This document shows, in pieces, positions 34,154 to 44,173 of a stretch of DNA of 64,000 nt. The notes under the pieces are model-generated. The model did not search any database and was not told the DNA's origin. It worked only from the letters and a program-made list of their open reading frames with translations. A program made the position numbers and the translations under genes. The stretch comes from JAPOXR01 sp965221935. Its GTDB lineage: Bacteria; Pseudomonadota; Alphaproteobacteria; Rhodobacterales; Rhodobacteraceae. The stretch spans positions 62,001 through 126,000 of the forward strand of contig CBDCSZ010000048.1 of NCBI GenBank assembly GCA_965221935.1, given 5' to 3'. How positions within the stretch are numbered: position 1 is the first letter of the stretch; every line of letters begins with the position of its first letter.

Positions 34154-36292
34154 TCAGCCTTCAGTTGCCCGCCGGTCCCGGATCAGCCGCATGACAGACC
34201 GGGCGGCTTCGGGAATGTTTGTTCCCGGCCCGAACAGAGCGCTGACACCCGCCTGCTTCAGGAGGGCATGATCCTGCGGCGGGATCACGCCGCCGCAGAC
34301 AACAATCACGTTTTCGGCGCCCGCTTTTCGCAGCGACTCCATGAGGATCGGCACCAGTGTGGTGTGAGAAGCGGTCTGTGAGCTGACGCCAACGACATGC
34401 ACATCATTGTCAACCGCATCGCGGGCGGTCTCTACCGGGGTCTGGAAAAGCGGACCGATATCAACATCAAAGCCAATGTCAGCGAACGCGGTCGCGATCA
34501 CCTTGGCGCCTCTGTCATGCCCGTCCTGTCCCATCTTCGCGACCAGCATTCTCGGACGGCGCCCCTCCTGCGCCACAAACTCTTCAATGTCCCTTTGGAT
34601 TGCGCTGAAAGAAGGGTCGTTGGCATAGGCGGCCCCGTAAACACCCGAAAGCGCGGGCGCGCTTGCAAAATGGCGGCCAAACACGTTTTCCATTGCGGAG
34701 GAGATTTCACCCACAGTGGCTCTGGCGCGGGCCGCGACAACCGCCGCTTCAAGCAGATTGCCGCCTTCGCGGCACCGCCGTTCGATCTCATCCAAGGCGC
34801 CAAGGCAGCATTTCTCATCGCGCGATTGCCGCACCTCATTGATCCGGTTCACCTGCAGCTCCCGCACCTTCCGGTTTTCTATCTGCCTGATTTCAACCGG
34901 TTCCTCCACAGGAGGCGGGTATTTGTTAACACCGATGATCGCCTCTTCCCCGCGGTCTATCATCGCCTGGCGCCGCGCCGCGGTCTCTTCAATCCGCAGT
35001 TTTGGAAGGCCGGACATGACGGCATTGGTCATACCGCCGAGTTCGTCAATTTCCTCGATCAGCCGCCAGGCTTTGTCGGCAAGCTCTGCCGTCAGTTTTT
35101 CCACATAATAGGAACCGGCAAGCGGATCGACCGTCTTGGTCACACCGGTTTCCTCCTGGAGAATGAGCTGCGTGTTGCGGGCGATGCGCGCGGAAAACGC
35201 TGTCGGCAGGGCAAGGGCTTCGTCAAACGCGTTTGTGTGCAGCGACTGCGTCCCGCCAAGCACCGCAGCCATCGCTTCGAACGCGGTGCGGACGATGTTG
35301 TTGTACGGATCCTGCGCCTGCAGGCTCACGCCGCTGGTCTGGCAGTGCGTCCGCAGCATTTTGGAGCGCGGTGTCTTCGGATCGAATTCGGACATAATCC
35401 GGCTCCAGAGCAGCCGCGCCGCCCTGAGTTTTGCGGCTTCCATGAAGAAATTCATGCCGATTGCGAAGAAAAACGACAATCGGCCGGCGAAAGCGTCGAC
35501 ATCCATGCCGCGCGCGATGGCCGAGCGCACATATTCACGCCCGTCCGCAAGCGTGTAGGCAAGCTCCTGCACTAAGTTCGCGCCGGCTTCCTGCATATGG
35601 TAGCCGGAAATCGAAATGGAATTGAATTTCGGCATTTCGGCGCAGGTGTATTCGATGATGTCACCGACAATCCGCATCGAAGGCTCCGGCGGATAGACAT
35701 ACGTGTTCCGCACCATGAACTCTTTCAGGATATCGTTTTGTATTGTGCCCGACAGCCTGTCGCGGGAAACGCCTTGTTCCTCGCCGGCAACGATGAAACT
35801 GGCAAGCGTCGGAATCACAGCGCCGTTCATCGTCATCGAAACCGACACGCGGTCGAGCGGGATGCCGTCAAAAAGGATTTTCATATCGTCAACGGAATCG
35901 ATGGCGACGCCGGCCTTGCCGACGTCTCCTTCAACCCTCGGATGGTCGCTGTCGTAGCCCCGGTGCGTCGCCAGATCGAAAGCGACCGACACGCCCTGTT
36001 GGCCGGCGGCCAGCGCCTGCCGGTAAAACTCATTTGACTCTTCAGCCGTGGAAAATCCCGCATATTGCCGAATTGTCCACGGCCGGCCGGTGTACATTGT
36101 CGCCCGCGGACCGCGGGTGAACGGTTCGAGACCGGGCAATTCCTCGTCGGAGGATGGCGCGCCAATGTCCGCCGAGGTGTAAAGCGGCTTCACATCTATG
36201 CCTTCGATCGTTGACCAGATGAGATCTTCAACGGGTCTGCCGCCGCTCTCTTTGCTGGCCAGCGCGCGCCATTCCTCAAGTTTTCCGGACAT
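34154..36292 (-). CDS. mcm: Methylmalonyl-CoA mutase
   Basis: This adenosylcobalamin enzyme interconverts methylmalonyl-CoA and succinyl-CoA. The 712-residue single-chain form has an N-terminal substrate barrel (YTGRPWTIRQYAGFSTAEES, TLASFIVAGEEQG, RTHCQTSGVSL) and a C-terminal B12 domain. That domain carries DGHDRG (the DxHxxG base-off ligand), GVSSQTASH and VCGGVIPPQD. The start is ATG 36292, giving the usual length; a GTG at 36331 would add 13 residues. Its chaperone MeaB is at 49428-50417, and pccA/pccB nearby supply its substrate. Confidence 0.97.
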   Translation of the reverse strand: MSGKLEEWRALASKESGGRPVEDLIWSTIEGIDVKPLYTSADIGAPSSDEELPGLEPFTRGPRATMYTGRPWTIRQYAGFSTAEESNEFYRQALAAGQQGVSVAFDLATHRGYDSDHPRVEGDVGKAGVAIDSVDDMKILFDGIPLDRVSVSMTMNGAVIPTLASFIVAGEEQGVSRDRLSGTIQNDILKEFMVRNTYVYPPEPSMRIVGDIIEYTCAEMPKFNSISISGYHMQEAGANLVQELAYTLADGREYVRSAIARGMDVDAFAGRLSFFFAIGMNFFMEAAKLRAARLLWSRIMSEFDPKTPRSKMLRTHCQTSGVSLQAQDPYNNIVRTAFEAMAAVLGGTQSLHTNAFDEALALPTAFSARIARNTQLILQEETGVTKTVDPLAGSYYVEKLTAELADKAWRLIEEIDELGGMTNAVMSGLPKLRIEETAARRQAMIDRGEEAIIGVNKYPPPVEEPVEIRQIENRKVRELQVNRINEVRQSRDEKCCLGALDEIERRCREGGNLLEAAVVAARARATVGEISSAMENVFGRHFASAPALSGVYGAAYANDPSFSAIQRDIEEFVAQEGRRPRMLVAKMGQDGHDRGAKVIATAFADIGFDVDIGPLFQTPVETARDAVDNDVHVVGVSSQTASHTTLVPILMESLRKAGAENVIVVCGGVIPPQDHALLKQAGVSALFGPGTNIPEAARSVMRLIRDRRATEG

Positions 36293-36470
36293 TTCCCGCC
36301 GCTTCCCATTGGTCTCGAATCGCGGCGCCACACTAACTGTTGAAATGCCCGGTATCCAATTCGGCGGCTTTCCGGAAAACCGGCGCTGTGCGGTTCTGTT
36401 CAGAAATTGTTGCAGAATCTTCGCATCTGAATTCTAATGCGCCGATAACCGGAATGCGCAAGGCTAAGCG

Positions 36471-36923
36471 ATGCGTCGACTTGGATTCGTCCTGCTCTAT
36501 CTACTGTGGCCGATCGCGGTCTCGAAAGCGGCCTGGTCTGAAGACAACACCGAGAGTCTCCAGATACTCGATTTGACCGAACCGGAGTACCAGTCTCTCG
36601 CGCTTGACGGCTATCGCTGGCTCAATCGTCTCATCGTCGTGTTTTCCGATTCGCCGAACGATCCGCGTTTCTCCGAACAGACGGAGCTGCTGCTGCTCCG
36701 TCCCGGCGAATTGCTGGAACGCGATATCATCGTGCTGACCGACACCGACCCCTCAGCGGATTCCCACCTGCGCCGGCAACTGCGCCCGCGGGGCTTTGTC
36801 GTGCTCGTCATCGGCAAGGATGGCGGCGTCAAGCTGAGAAAACCGATTCCCTGGTCGGTGCGCGAGATCAGCCGGGCAATTGACAAAATGCCGCTCAGGC
36901 AGCGGGAGATTCAGACCAACTGA
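36471..36923 (+). CDS. DUF4174 domain secreted/periplasmic protein
   Basis: This 150-residue protein has a signal peptide (RRLGFVLLYLLWPIAVSKA) and a thioredoxin-like DUF4174 body: WLNRLIVVFSDSPNDPRF, RDIIVLTDTDP, LRPRGFVVLVIGKDGGVKLRKP and the C-terminal REISRAIDKMPLRQREI. No CxxC is present. DUF4174 has no proven function. Its place between mcm and pccA recurs in Rhodobacterales, suggesting linkage by history rather than pathway. Confidence 0.85.
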   Translation: MRRLGFVLLYLLWPIAVSKAAWSEDNTESLQILDLTEPEYQSLALDGYRWLNRLIVVFSDSPNDPRFSEQTELLLLRPGELLERDIIVLTDTDPSADSHLRRQLRPRGFVVLVIGKDGGVKLRKPIPWSVREISRAIDKMPLRQREIQTN

Positions 36924-36939
36924 ATTCGTCGCCGGCCGG

Positions 36940-38940
36940 TTATCCGAACTCCATGATCACATCGTCGACAGCCAGCGTGTCACCTGGCTTCGGCACAATC
37001 TTCCTGACACGGGCTTTGCGCTCCGCCTTCAGGACATTCTCCATCTTCATCGCTTCCATGGTGCAGAGACGCTGGCCGGCTTCGACCGTGTCGCCCACTG
37101 CGACGTCGATGGACACAACGAGACCAGGCATCGGGCACAGCAGCTGCCGCGAGGTCTCCGCCACGGTTTTCCTCGGCATGCGGGTCACAAGCTCGGCCTG
37201 GCGGGGGGTCCAAATGCGAATGTCCAATACCGCGCCGCGGTAACGGAACTGAAAGCCGCCGGGCACAGACTCCGTTTTCACAGCCAGCTGCCTGCCCCCG
37301 ACATCAAGACGGGCCAGCGGTGTGCCCGGTGTCCAGCCGGATGCCACACGCCACCTGGTTCCGTCCTCAAATGTCACATCCGAGGAATCCCGGCTCGCTT
37401 CAATGCGGAGCGCATATTTCCGGTCTTCAAGAACAACGACCCAATCAACGCCGACCCGGCGGCCGTGGTGCGACATGCGGCCGGAAATGCGGGCATTTCG
37501 GATTTCCGAGAAACGGTGCATGACCGCAGCCGCCGCCGCCAGCCGCCGCAGCGTGTCCTCCGAGTGCCGCGCGCCGGTGAATCCCTGTGGAAACTCCTCG
37601 TCTATGAAAGCCGTGGTTGTTTCGCCGGCAACAAATCTGGGGCGATCCATGACCGCGGAAAGAAACGGTATATTGCAGCTGATCCCCTCGAGTTCAAAAC
37701 TGTCCAGCGCATCTCTCATGGCCTCGATCGTGTCCTCCCGCGACCCGGACCAGGTGCAGAGTTTCGCGATCATTGGATCGTAATGAACGCTGATCTCGCC
37801 GCCTTCAAACACCCCGGTGTCATTCCTGACCGCTCTGGCGCCGGTCGACACTTCCTGCGGCGGCCGGTAACGGGTCAGGCGGCCGCTGGAGGGGAGAAAA
37901 CCGCGAAGCGGCTCTTCGGCATAGATTCGCGATTCCATCGCCCAGCCGTCAATGCGGACATCCTCCTGCGTTATCGACAGAGGTTCGCCGGCGGCGATGC
38001 GCAGCATTTCCTCAACCAGATCGATGCCGGTGATGAGTTCGGTGACAGGATGTTCCACCTGCAGGCGCGTGTTCATTTCGAGGAAGTAGAAATTTCGCTT
38101 GGAATCGACAATAAACTCGACTGTTCCCGCTGAGTGATATCCCACCGCCCGCGCCAGCTGGAGCGCTTGCCTGCCCATCGCGCACCGGGTGGATTCATCA
38201 AGGAACGGCGAAGGCGCCTCCTCAATCACCTTTTGGTTGCGACGCTGGATCGAGCATTCGCGCTCGTTGAGATAGACGGAGTTGCCGTGTTTGTCGGCCA
38301 GCAGCTGGATTTCGATATGGCGCGGACCGGTGATGAATTTCTCGATGAAAATGCGGTCGTCGCCGAATGCGTTCGCCGCCTCGTTTTTGGAGGACCGGAA
38401 CCCTTGCCGCGCCTCGTCGTCGTTCCATGCAATGCGCATGCCTTTGCCGCCGCCCCCCGCCGACGCCTTGATCATCACCGGATATCCGATTTCGCGGGCG
38501 ATGCTGACGGCTTCTTCGTCAGAATCGACCAGGCCGGCATGGCCAGGCACTGTCGACACACCGGCTGAAGATGCAATTCTCTTGGACTCGATTTTGTCGC
38601 CCATCGCCTCAATGGCTGCGGTCGGCGGTCCGACGAACGCGACGGACTCCGCGGCAAGGGCTGAGGCGAACGCCTTGTTTTCGGACAGGAACCCGTATCC
38701 CGGATGCACGGCTTCCGCACCGGTCTGGCGCACCGCGTCAATGATCGCAGGAATTGAAAGATAGGACCGGGTCGCCTGGGCCGGGCCGATATGCACCGCT
38801 TCATCGCTCTGGCGCACATGCAATGCGCCGCGGTCCGCGTCCGAGCAAACCGCAACGGTGCCGATGCCCATCCGCCGCGCGGTCTTCATCACTCGGCACG
38901 CGATTTCGCCTCTGTTTGCGATCAGGATTTTTCGAAACAC
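36940..38940 (-). CDS. pccA: Propionyl-CoA carboxylase alpha subunit (biotin carboxylase + BCCP)
   Basis: The subunit carboxylates biotin and carries it to the beta subunit, making methylmalonyl-CoA. The 666-residue protein begins KILIANRGEIACRV, has the ATP-grasp loop SAGGGGKGMRI, the biotin carboxylase site EMNTRLQVEHPVTE, a BT linker domain, and the biotinyl lysine in EAMKMEN near residue 632. The order matches PccA. It is separated from pccB by a spacer and one small lipoprotein gene, all on the minus strand. Confidence 0.96.
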   Translation of the reverse strand: MFRKILIANRGEIACRVMKTARRMGIGTVAVCSDADRGALHVRQSDEAVHIGPAQATRSYLSIPAIIDAVRQTGAEAVHPGYGFLSENKAFASALAAESVAFVGPPTAAIEAMGDKIESKRIASSAGVSTVPGHAGLVDSDEEAVSIAREIGYPVMIKASAGGGGKGMRIAWNDDEARQGFRSSKNEAANAFGDDRIFIEKFITGPRHIEIQLLADKHGNSVYLNERECSIQRRNQKVIEEAPSPFLDESTRCAMGRQALQLARAVGYHSAGTVEFIVDSKRNFYFLEMNTRLQVEHPVTELITGIDLVEEMLRIAAGEPLSITQEDVRIDGWAMESRIYAEEPLRGFLPSSGRLTRYRPPQEVSTGARAVRNDTGVFEGGEISVHYDPMIAKLCTWSGSREDTIEAMRDALDSFELEGISCNIPFLSAVMDRPRFVAGETTTAFIDEEFPQGFTGARHSEDTLRRLAAAAAVMHRFSEIRNARISGRMSHHGRRVGVDWVVVLEDRKYALRIEASRDSSDVTFEDGTRWRVASGWTPGTPLARLDVGGRQLAVKTESVPGGFQFRYRGAVLDIRIWTPRQAELVTRMPRKTVAETSRQLLCPMPGLVVSIDVAVGDTVEAGQRLCTMEAMKMENVLKAERKARVRKIVPKPGDTLAVDDVIMEFG

Positions 38941-39865
38941 GGCCCGCCCTTACTGCCACTCTTTACGAAACACCCCGGTGTTCATTCAATTTTTGCTCCC
39001 ATTGTAAAGGGGGCAGGCGCGCATTTGACTTCTGCGCAGTCGGCACACGGGAGCGGCGAATTGCTGAAAGAGGCGTTCGAAGTCCCGCAGCCATTTGCGC
39101 ATCCGGATGCGGCGCGCCTTCAATCCGGCCAAATGCCGCACGCGCGGGTGATGATTCTCCATTTGTTTTCGCTCATTCGGGGAAACCCCCGGATTTGGCT
39201 GAAGGGCGGGCAACGCCGGATGTTCCGCGCAACATGCACCGAACCCGGCAAGCCGCCGGCAACGACCCCAGCCTCGGTCCTTTCAGGCTGCGAGCGCATG
39301 TCCTGCATGCAATTGAAGACATCACCGCGCTCAGGTCCAGTCCTCAATGAAGCGAACGGCACCGGTCCCGACCGCGACGGGCGATGTCGCCTTTGCTTCA
39401 ACCGGTGCCGAATGGCCTGTTTCCATTGTCTCTTTCTTGGGAATTCCGCGTGGCCTGTGAAGAAGTTTTCAGCCATTGACTGGAATGGTGCGGTCCGGCG
39501 CCTTCGGTTTTCCCGAAGCCGGCGTCATGCGGTCTGCGTGCCAAAGATGGGTTTGCGGCACAAAGGCCCGGGAACCGCCTGTTGCCGATCAGCTTCCTGT
39601 GACCGTATGAGCCGGGAATCGCATCAATTGCGGCAGTTGGGGACCGAGACTGGCGGATGAAGCCGAAGCGGCCCAAATCCTGCAGCTGGCAACGGAATCC
39701 AGACTTGACCCGCTGACGCCGATCAGGGCTGTTGTTTCTTGATATTAATGACTCTCCGCCTCCGGCAATGGCCCGCCGCGGAGAGTTGGTCAAGGCGTGT
39801 GCGGCTTAAAAAGACGCCCTGGCCAGCCGGTGTTTGGTTCGATAGGCAGCGCGCCTACGCGTCAC
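38941..39865. other. About 900 bp without a supportable gene between pccA and the lipoprotein gene
   Basis: Open frames exist on both strands but none has a recognisable family, a ribosome site and sensible codon pattern together. In related Rhodobacterales this neighbourhood often carries an XRE-type short-chain acyl regulator; only scattered peptide-like stretches (for example LADEAEAAQILQLATES near 39650-39700, plus strand) remain. It may be a worn-out gene or a long regulatory spacer. Confidence 0.4.
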
Positions 39866-40057
39866 CTATTCGATCGCGGTCGCCGCGCCAATGGCACCGC
39901 CGATGAGCGCTCCCTCGACAGGTTTGCTCCAAATGACCTCACCCGCAAGAGCTCCTGCCGCACCGCCGATTGCCGTGTTCTGGACGACTTTTTCGTCACA
40001 GGCAGTGAGGGTAAACGCGGCTGCCGCCAATGCGGCAATTACCGTCAAACGCATCAC
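39866..40057 (-). CDS. Small lipoprotein with glycine-zipper segment
   Basis: This 63-residue protein has a signal sequence ending in a lipobox (AAFTLTAC), then DEKVVQNTAIGGAAGALAGE and a Gly-rich membrane-like C terminus (ALIGGAIGAATA). Such glycine-zipper lipoproteins are usual between pccB and pccA in Rhodobacterales. The role is unknown; envelope association is inferred from the lipobox. Confidence 0.8.
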   Translation of the reverse strand: MMRLTVIAALAAAAFTLTACDEKVVQNTAIGGAAGALAGEVIWSKPVEGALIGGAIGAATAIE

Positions 40058-40178
40058 AGTTTCTCCAAACTATTACGATTCCTGCATCGATTCCGGCAGT
40101 TTTTTGCGCACTCGCCGGAGCCTGACCATACACCCGGAATTTCAATTGAGCAAGAAATTACACCGGGCGCGGCGAAGA

Positions 40179-41711
40179 TTAGAGCGGAATGTTGTCGTGT
40201 TTTTTGGGCGGGTTCGACAGTTTTTTTGTCCGCAGCGACGCCAAAGCGCGGCAAACCCGTTTGCGGGTTGAATGCGGCACAATCACTTCATCGATGAATC
40301 CGCGTTCCGCAGCTGTGAACGGATTGGCGAACCGGGCCTCGTATTCGGCGGTGCGGGCGGCAACAAGATCGGCGTTGTCCAAATCGGTGCGGTAAAGGAT
40401 TTCGACAGCGCCTTTGGCGCCCATGACCGCGATCTGCGCGCTCGGCCAAGCATAGTTTATGTCTCCGCGCAGATGTTTTGACGCCATGACGTCATAGGCT
40501 CCGCCATAGGCTTTGCGGGTGATCACCGTCACTTTCGGGACGGTCGCTTCACCGAAGGCGAATAGGAGTTTCGCGCCGTGTTTGATGATACCGCCATATT
40601 CCTGCGCCGTTCCGGGCAGGAATCCCGGAACATCGACGAGAGTGACGATGGGGATCTCAAATGCGTCGCAGAACCGCACGAACCGGGCCGCCTTTCGCGA
40701 ACTGTCGATGTCGAGGCAGCCTGCAAGCACCATCGGCTGGTTGGCAACAACCCCGACCGTCGATCCTTCCAGGCGGACAAACGCGGTGACAATATTGCCT
40801 GCGAAGTCCGGCTGGATTTCAAATACGTCGCCTTCGTCAGCCAGTTTGGCGATCAGTTCCTTGATGTCGTACGGGATATTCGGATTCTCGGGAACAAGCG
40901 TGTCCAGCGACATTTCCAGCCGATTCGGATCGTCAAAAAACGGGCGGACCGGCGGTTTTTCCCGGGCGCTCAGCGGCAGAAAGTCCACCAGCCGCCGCAC
41001 TTCCGCCAGTGTCTCCACATCGTTTTCAAATGCGCCGTCAGCCACCGAGGATTTTGAAGTGTGGGTTTTGGACCCGCCCAGCTCCTCCGCTGAAATGATC
41101 TCATTGGTCACGGTTTTCACGACATCCGGGCCGGTCACAAACATGTAGGAACTGTCGCGCACCATGAAAATGAAATCCGTCATTGCCGGTGAGTAAACAG
41201 CGCCGCCGGCGCACGGGCCCATAATCACGCTGATCTGCGGCACAACGCCCGATGCGAGAATGTTGCGCTGGAAAACTTCCGCATACCCGGCAAGCGACGC
41301 GACACCTTCCTGAATGCGGGCGCCGCCGGAATCGTTGAGCCCGATCACCGGCGCTCCGTTCTGCACCGCCATATCCATGATTTTGCAGATTTTCTGCGCG
41401 TGGGTTTCAGACAGGGAACCGCCAAAAACCGTGAAGTCCTGGCTAAAAAGGTAGACCTGCCTGCCGTTGATTGTGCCCCAGCCAGTCACCACACCATCGC
41501 CCGGGTTTTTTTTCTCCTGCATGCCGAAATCGGTGCAGCGGTGAGTTACAAACATGTCAAACTCCTCGAAGGAGTCTTCGTCCAACAACAGTTCCACGCG
41601 TTCACGGGCGGTGAGCTTCCCCCGCTTGTGCTGGCTTTCGATGCGCCGCTGGCCCCCTCCGAGCCGCGCCTCCGCGCGGCGTTTTCTCAGTTCACTGGAT
41701 ATGTGCTCCAT
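40179..41711 (-). CDS. pccB: Propionyl-CoA carboxylase beta subunit (carboxyltransferase)
   Basis: It transfers CO2 from carboxybiotin to propionyl-CoA. The 510-residue protein has GKLTARERVELLLDE at the N terminus, SGGARIQEGVASLAGY and GPCAGGAVYSPA (first oxyanion hole), FDDPNRLEMSL, and DVPGFLPGTAQEYGGIIKHGAK with RKAYGGAYDVM (second site). The Asp in the PCAGGAVYSPAMTDF loop that selects propionyl-CoA is retained. It is paired with pccA. Confidence 0.97.
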   Translation of the reverse strand: MEHISSELRKRRAEARLGGGQRRIESQHKRGKLTARERVELLLDEDSFEEFDMFVTHRCTDFGMQEKKNPGDGVVTGWGTINGRQVYLFSQDFTVFGGSLSETHAQKICKIMDMAVQNGAPVIGLNDSGGARIQEGVASLAGYAEVFQRNILASGVVPQISVIMGPCAGGAVYSPAMTDFIFMVRDSSYMFVTGPDVVKTVTNEIISAEELGGSKTHTSKSSVADGAFENDVETLAEVRRLVDFLPLSAREKPPVRPFFDDPNRLEMSLDTLVPENPNIPYDIKELIAKLADEGDVFEIQPDFAGNIVTAFVRLEGSTVGVVANQPMVLAGCLDIDSSRKAARFVRFCDAFEIPIVTLVDVPGFLPGTAQEYGGIIKHGAKLLFAFGEATVPKVTVITRKAYGGAYDVMASKHLRGDINYAWPSAQIAVMGAKGAVEILYRTDLDNADLVAARTAEYEARFANPFTAAERGFIDEVIVPHSTRKRVCRALASLRTKKLSNPPKKHDNIPL

Positions 41712-41832
41712 GACCTCACGCGGTGTTCACAACAGTCATCCGCCGGCGACCATATCTGCTGCCGACACCCTGTGCAAAGGAAGCGATATTCGTAAAAGAT
41801 AGAATCGCCCGAATCAGTCTGAGCCAAATCGT

Positions 41833-43056
41833 ATGTTGCCGGCCGCCCGTTTTTTTGACCGCACGACACCGCCGCATATCGTTACCCTCATTCTGGTCAC
41901 AAGCGTCGGCGCGCTGTCAATCACGCTGCTCCTGCCTTCGCTTCCGAACATGGCGGCGTATTTCGAAACCAGCTACCAGGTGATGCAACTGTCGGTGGCC
42001 GCCTATCTGTTTGCCAACGGAGTCCTTCACATCTTTATGGGTCCGCTGTCCGACCGCTACGGAAGAAGACCGGTCATGATCTGCTGCATTGTCCTGTTCC
42101 TGGCTGCCACCCTCGGATGTCTGCTGTCGCCCACGGTGGAGGTATTCCTTGCATTTCGAATGGCGCAGGCGGTGATTGTGGCTGGCGTGGTCCTTTCACG
42201 CGCCGTCATCCGCGACATGGTGCCGCAAAGCGAAGCCGCATCAATGATCGGTTATGTCACAATGGGAATGGCTGTGGTGCCGATGTTCGCTCCGGTGATT
42301 GGAGGCGTTCTCGATGAGGCCTTTGGCTGGAAGGCGAGTTTTGGCTTCCTTTCGCTGATCGGACTGATCATCCTGTCATTCGTTTATTTCGATCTGGGCG
42401 AGACCGCGTTGTCGCGCACTTCCGGCCTTTCGCAGCAGTTTCGCGACTACCCCGAACTGTTCAGATCGCGGCGGTTCTGGGGCTATGTTGCCATACAGGG
42501 TTTCGCGACCGGCGTCTTCTGCGCCTATCTCGGCGGAGCTCCGATTGTGGGAATCGCATATTTTGGATTGACGCCTACAAGTCTCGGCTTCTTTTTCGGT
42601 CTCACGGCGCTGGGATACATGGGCGGAAATTTCGTCTCCGGCCGCTGGTCGGTCAAACTCGGGATCAACCGGATGATTCTGATTGGCATCGTGGTCATGA
42701 TCGCCAGCCCTTCCGGAGCCCTGGTGTCGCAGTTAATGGAGATTCGTCATCCCATGGGGTTTTTTGGATTCACCATCATCATGGGCATCGGAAATGGCAT
42801 TATTTTACCCAATGCGATCGCGGGCAGCCTGTCAGTCCGTCCACATCTCGCGGGAACCGCTTCCGGGGTTGGCGGCGCGATTGGGATTGGCTTCGGCGCC
42901 TGTGTCGCCGCTCTCGCAGGTTCGCTGCTGTCCGAGGAAACCACCACAATGCCACTTGTCCTGATCATGTTCGCCTGCGTGCTGCTGTGTCTGGCGACAT
43001 CAGCTTACGTTTTTTGGGTCGAACGGTCGGTCAGCAGACGCGCGCTGAAATCCTGA
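41833..43056 (+). CDS. MFS transporter, Bcr/CflA family drug-efflux type
   Basis: The 407-residue protein has twelve hydrophobic segments, the MFS A-motif GPLSDRYGRRPVM after helix 2, and SRAVIRDMV with MAVVPMFAPVIGG, typical of Bcr/CflA exporters. The second half keeps MGIGNGIILPNAIAGSL. The substrate is not predictable. It is divergent from pccB by about 120 bp. Confidence 0.92.
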   Translation: MLPAARFFDRTTPPHIVTLILVTSVGALSITLLLPSLPNMAAYFETSYQVMQLSVAAYLFANGVLHIFMGPLSDRYGRRPVMICCIVLFLAATLGCLLSPTVEVFLAFRMAQAVIVAGVVLSRAVIRDMVPQSEAASMIGYVTMGMAVVPMFAPVIGGVLDEAFGWKASFGFLSLIGLIILSFVYFDLGETALSRTSGLSQQFRDYPELFRSRRFWGYVAIQGFATGVFCAYLGGAPIVGIAYFGLTPTSLGFFFGLTALGYMGGNFVSGRWSVKLGINRMILIGIVVMIASPSGALVSQLMEIRHPMGFFGFTIIMGIGNGIILPNAIAGSLSVRPHLAGTASGVGGAIGIGFGACVAALAGSLLSEETTTMPLVLIMFACVLLCLATSAYVFWVERSVSRRALKS

Positions 43057-43227
43057 CAGGATCTGACCGGCGATTCTCGCCAATTCCGCATTCTGCACCC
43101 TGTGTCGGAACCATGCCCGCCAAGCTCGGCGCTCACACTGGAAAGTGAGGAATCATTCCTGGCACCGGCGGGCGCTTGGCACACCGCCCACACCGAATTG
43201 CGGCACGCTCCGGTTCCTGCGCAAAGT

Positions 43228-44115
43228 TCAGGAACCAGCCCTTGACCTCCTCAAGGCCACGACTGCCTCCCGCCAGGCGATAAATGAGACGCTGACAACG
43301 ATCACCGTTCCGCCTGTCACCACCCAGACATCGGTTGGCTCGCCAAAAACCAGTGTCCCCAGCAATGACGCCCAAACGAGCTGCAGAAACAAAGCCGGCT
43401 GCGTCGTTGACACCGGGGCGTTGCGAAAGGCGAGCGTCATCGCATAATGGCCAACGGTGGCAAAAAACGCGACCAGGAACAGCAGCAACAGCTGTTCAGG
43501 GGTTGGCGGAACCCAGACCGCCAAGGCAAAGGGGAGCAAGGCCACGGGAACGGTGAGCGAAAGCATTCCGACGATCACCGAAGCGTCCATGCTGTCGGTG
43601 AGCCGTTTCGCCAGAAGATATGAAGCGGCAAAGAACACCGCCGCGGCAAGCATCGCCAAATGGCCCTGCGAAACTTCCCTGATCCCTGGACGCAGAATGA
43701 TCAGGGCTCCGGCCAAGGCGGCAATGACTGCCAGGATCCGCCGGTATGCCAGTTTTTCACCAAGAAATATAACCGCGCCGATCGTCACATAGACCGGCGC
43801 CAGATAGTTCATGGCGGTGACCTCGGCGATCGCGATTTTGGTCATGGCGAAAAACCACAGGATAACTCCCCCGGCATGCACGAGGCCCCGCCATCCGAAC
43901 AAAACCATGGATCGCCTGTCCAGGCCGGCCCGCATCATCGGCACGAGCATCGGCAGCACGAAGACCAGTCCGAGCAGATATCGGAGGAACGCTGCCTGTG
44001 TCGGCGGCATGCCCGGACCGATGAATTTCACTATGGCCGTGACCGCGACAAAGTTCAGGCCGGCGGCGACCATCCAGCCAATTCCAATGACAGTTCGGCT
44101 GGCGCGGAATCGCAT
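43228..44115 (-). CDS. DMT superfamily (EamA) transporter
   Basis: The 295-residue protein has ten hydrophobic segments with two EamA repeats: MNYLAPVYVTIGAVIFLGEKL closes the first, and TTQPALFLQLVWASLLGTLVFGE the second. The N terminus has MPPTQAAFLRYLLGLVFVLP. It differs clearly from the EamA protein at 17320-18216. The substrate is unknown. Confidence 0.9.
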   Translation of the reverse strand: MRFRASRTVIGIGWMVAAGLNFVAVTAIVKFIGPGMPPTQAAFLRYLLGLVFVLPMLVPMMRAGLDRRSMVLFGWRGLVHAGGVILWFFAMTKIAIAEVTAMNYLAPVYVTIGAVIFLGEKLAYRRILAVIAALAGALIILRPGIREVSQGHLAMLAAAVFFAASYLLAKRLTDSMDASVIVGMLSLTVPVALLPFALAVWVPPTPEQLLLLFLVAFFATVGHYAMTLAFRNAPVSTTQPALFLQLVWASLLGTLVFGEPTDVWVVTGGTVIVVSVSFIAWREAVVALRRSRAGS

Positions 44116-44173
44116 TGCTGTCGCCGGCGAACCGACCAGTGCTCAATACAAGGACGCCGGCTGTGCCAATCGT

